Source: Euryarchaeota archaeon UBA486 (GTDB lineage: Archaea; Thermoplasmatota; Poseidoniia; Poseidoniales; Poseidoniaceae). Taken from it: a stretch of DNA of 22,124 bases. Position 1 is the first letter of the stretch, and the number at the start of each line of letters is the position of its first letter. The notes under the pieces were generated by a model. The model made no database searches, was not told the origin of the DNA, and saw only the letters and a list, made by a program, of their open reading frames with translations. Below, piece after piece: positions 21,973 to 22,124 of this stretch. Made by a program: the position numbers and the translations under genes. The DNA lies in assembly GCA_002497765.1 (NCBI GenBank), contig DAET01000064.1, positions 1 through 22,124 of the forward strand, read 5' to 3'.

Positions 21973-22124
21973 ATGGATGCGCCCAACTTGCTAAACCCCG
22001 AGCGACGCATGTTGCGGGCCATGCAGTTGAGTGAAGTCAGCCGTTCATGGGATCTTGAGGGCATCTTGGCAGCCTGTGATTGGACCGATCAGGCCGTGGC
22101 CGTCGGTGCCGGTCACGGTCTGCA
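21973..22124 (+). CDS. pheS: Probable phenylalanyl-tRNA synthetase alpha subunit, N-terminal fragment
   Basis: The last 152 nt are open in this frame, giving 50 codons before the window ends. The translation (NLLNPERRMLRAMQ, then SWDLEGILAACDWTDQAV) resembles the N-terminal winged-helix segment of archaeal and eukaryotic PheRS alpha chains, which typically read L.p.E...L.aL......s...la...gl...aV..A...L. The full enzyme charges tRNA-Phe with phenylalanine as an alpha2-beta2 tetramer. GGGAG lies 4 nt before the ATG. Only the non-catalytic N-terminus is visible, so another winged-helix protein remains possible. Confidence 0.5.
   Translation, partial: MDAPNLLNPERRMLRAMQLSEVSRSWDLEGILAACDWTDQAVAVGAGHGL

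Noticed and set aside
21908..21994. Short plus-strand frame (28 codons) overlapping the zinc-ribbon stop as ATGA
   Set aside because: It ends after 28 residues with no recognisable feature and overlaps the better-supported pheS start at 21973 in another frame.
1..22124. Search for CRISPR arrays, insertion sequences, integrases, attachment sites, rRNA and replication origin repeats
   Set aside because: No direct repeats with regular spacers, transposase or integrase motifs, terminal inverted repeats, rRNA segments or clustered ORB-like repeats were seen by eye; the DnaA-like gene alone is not evidence of an origin.

Overview
The window is a gene-dense, moderately GC-rich chromosomal segment from what is most likely an archaeon of the Thermoplasmata side of Euryarchaeota, possibly a marine Group II (Poseidoniales)-type organism. 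The evidence is TATA-like boxes 25-30 nt upstream of several start codons (leaderless or short-leader transcripts), a tRNA-Thr with discriminator U73 and no encoded CCA, a DUF835-type protein, and what looks like the N-terminus of an archaeal-type PheRS alpha subunit. Several genes are of bacterial or mitochondrial flavour (RsuA-type pseudouridine synthase, FolD, glutathionyl-hydroquinone reductase, mitochondrial-like citrate synthase), as expected for a lineage with much imported metabolism. The taxon is an inference. I see no mobile element, CRISPR array, rRNA or phage gene, and no gene-free stretch above about 170 bases.

Layout: 1-1769 (minus) is a secreted subtilisin-like protease cut by the window edge. 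1864-2226 (plus) is a small coiled-coil protein, converging on a Xi-class glutathione transferase at 2215-3180 (minus). 3328-4095 (plus) is an RsuA/RluB-family pseudouridine synthase, followed by a glycine C-acetyltransferase-like PLP enzyme (4143-5324). A minus-strand cluster at 5327-7493 holds three membrane proteins of unknown function and a DUF309 protein. 7659-12132 (plus) is a tight three-gene operon with ATGA overlaps: a DUF835 protein with a long disordered tail, a DnaA/Hda-like AAA+ protein that has lost its Walker A lysine, and a YkgJ-type cysteine-cluster protein. It ends at a hairpin plus T6 terminator. Citrate synthase follows (12233-13399). A GDPD-family phosphodiesterase (13396-14562, minus), apparently circularly permuted, is divergent from an AUR1-like PAP2 membrane protein (14675-16129) that is followed by a divergent TatC (16134-16922). 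A minus-strand operon at 16909-19735 runs FolD, a two-helix membrane protein with repeated LPxLDDLF-like motifs, and a PHP phosphoesterase. Then come a DUF2892 membrane protein, tRNA-Thr(UGU), a class I aminotransferase, a membrane zinc-ribbon protein and the start of a probable pheS.

Functionally most of the window is housekeeping: C2/C4 metabolism (citrate synthase, KBL-like enzyme, aminotransferase, FolD), RNA modification and tRNA charging, protein export and extracellular proteolysis (TatC, subtilase), and lipid headgroup chemistry (GDPD, PAP2). The best candidate for an undescribed system is the 7659-12132 operon, where an inactivated DnaA-like ATPase is translationally coupled to a DUF835 protein. 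The best single-protein oddity is the GDPD, whose catalytic HRG motif sits at the C-terminus instead of the N-terminus.
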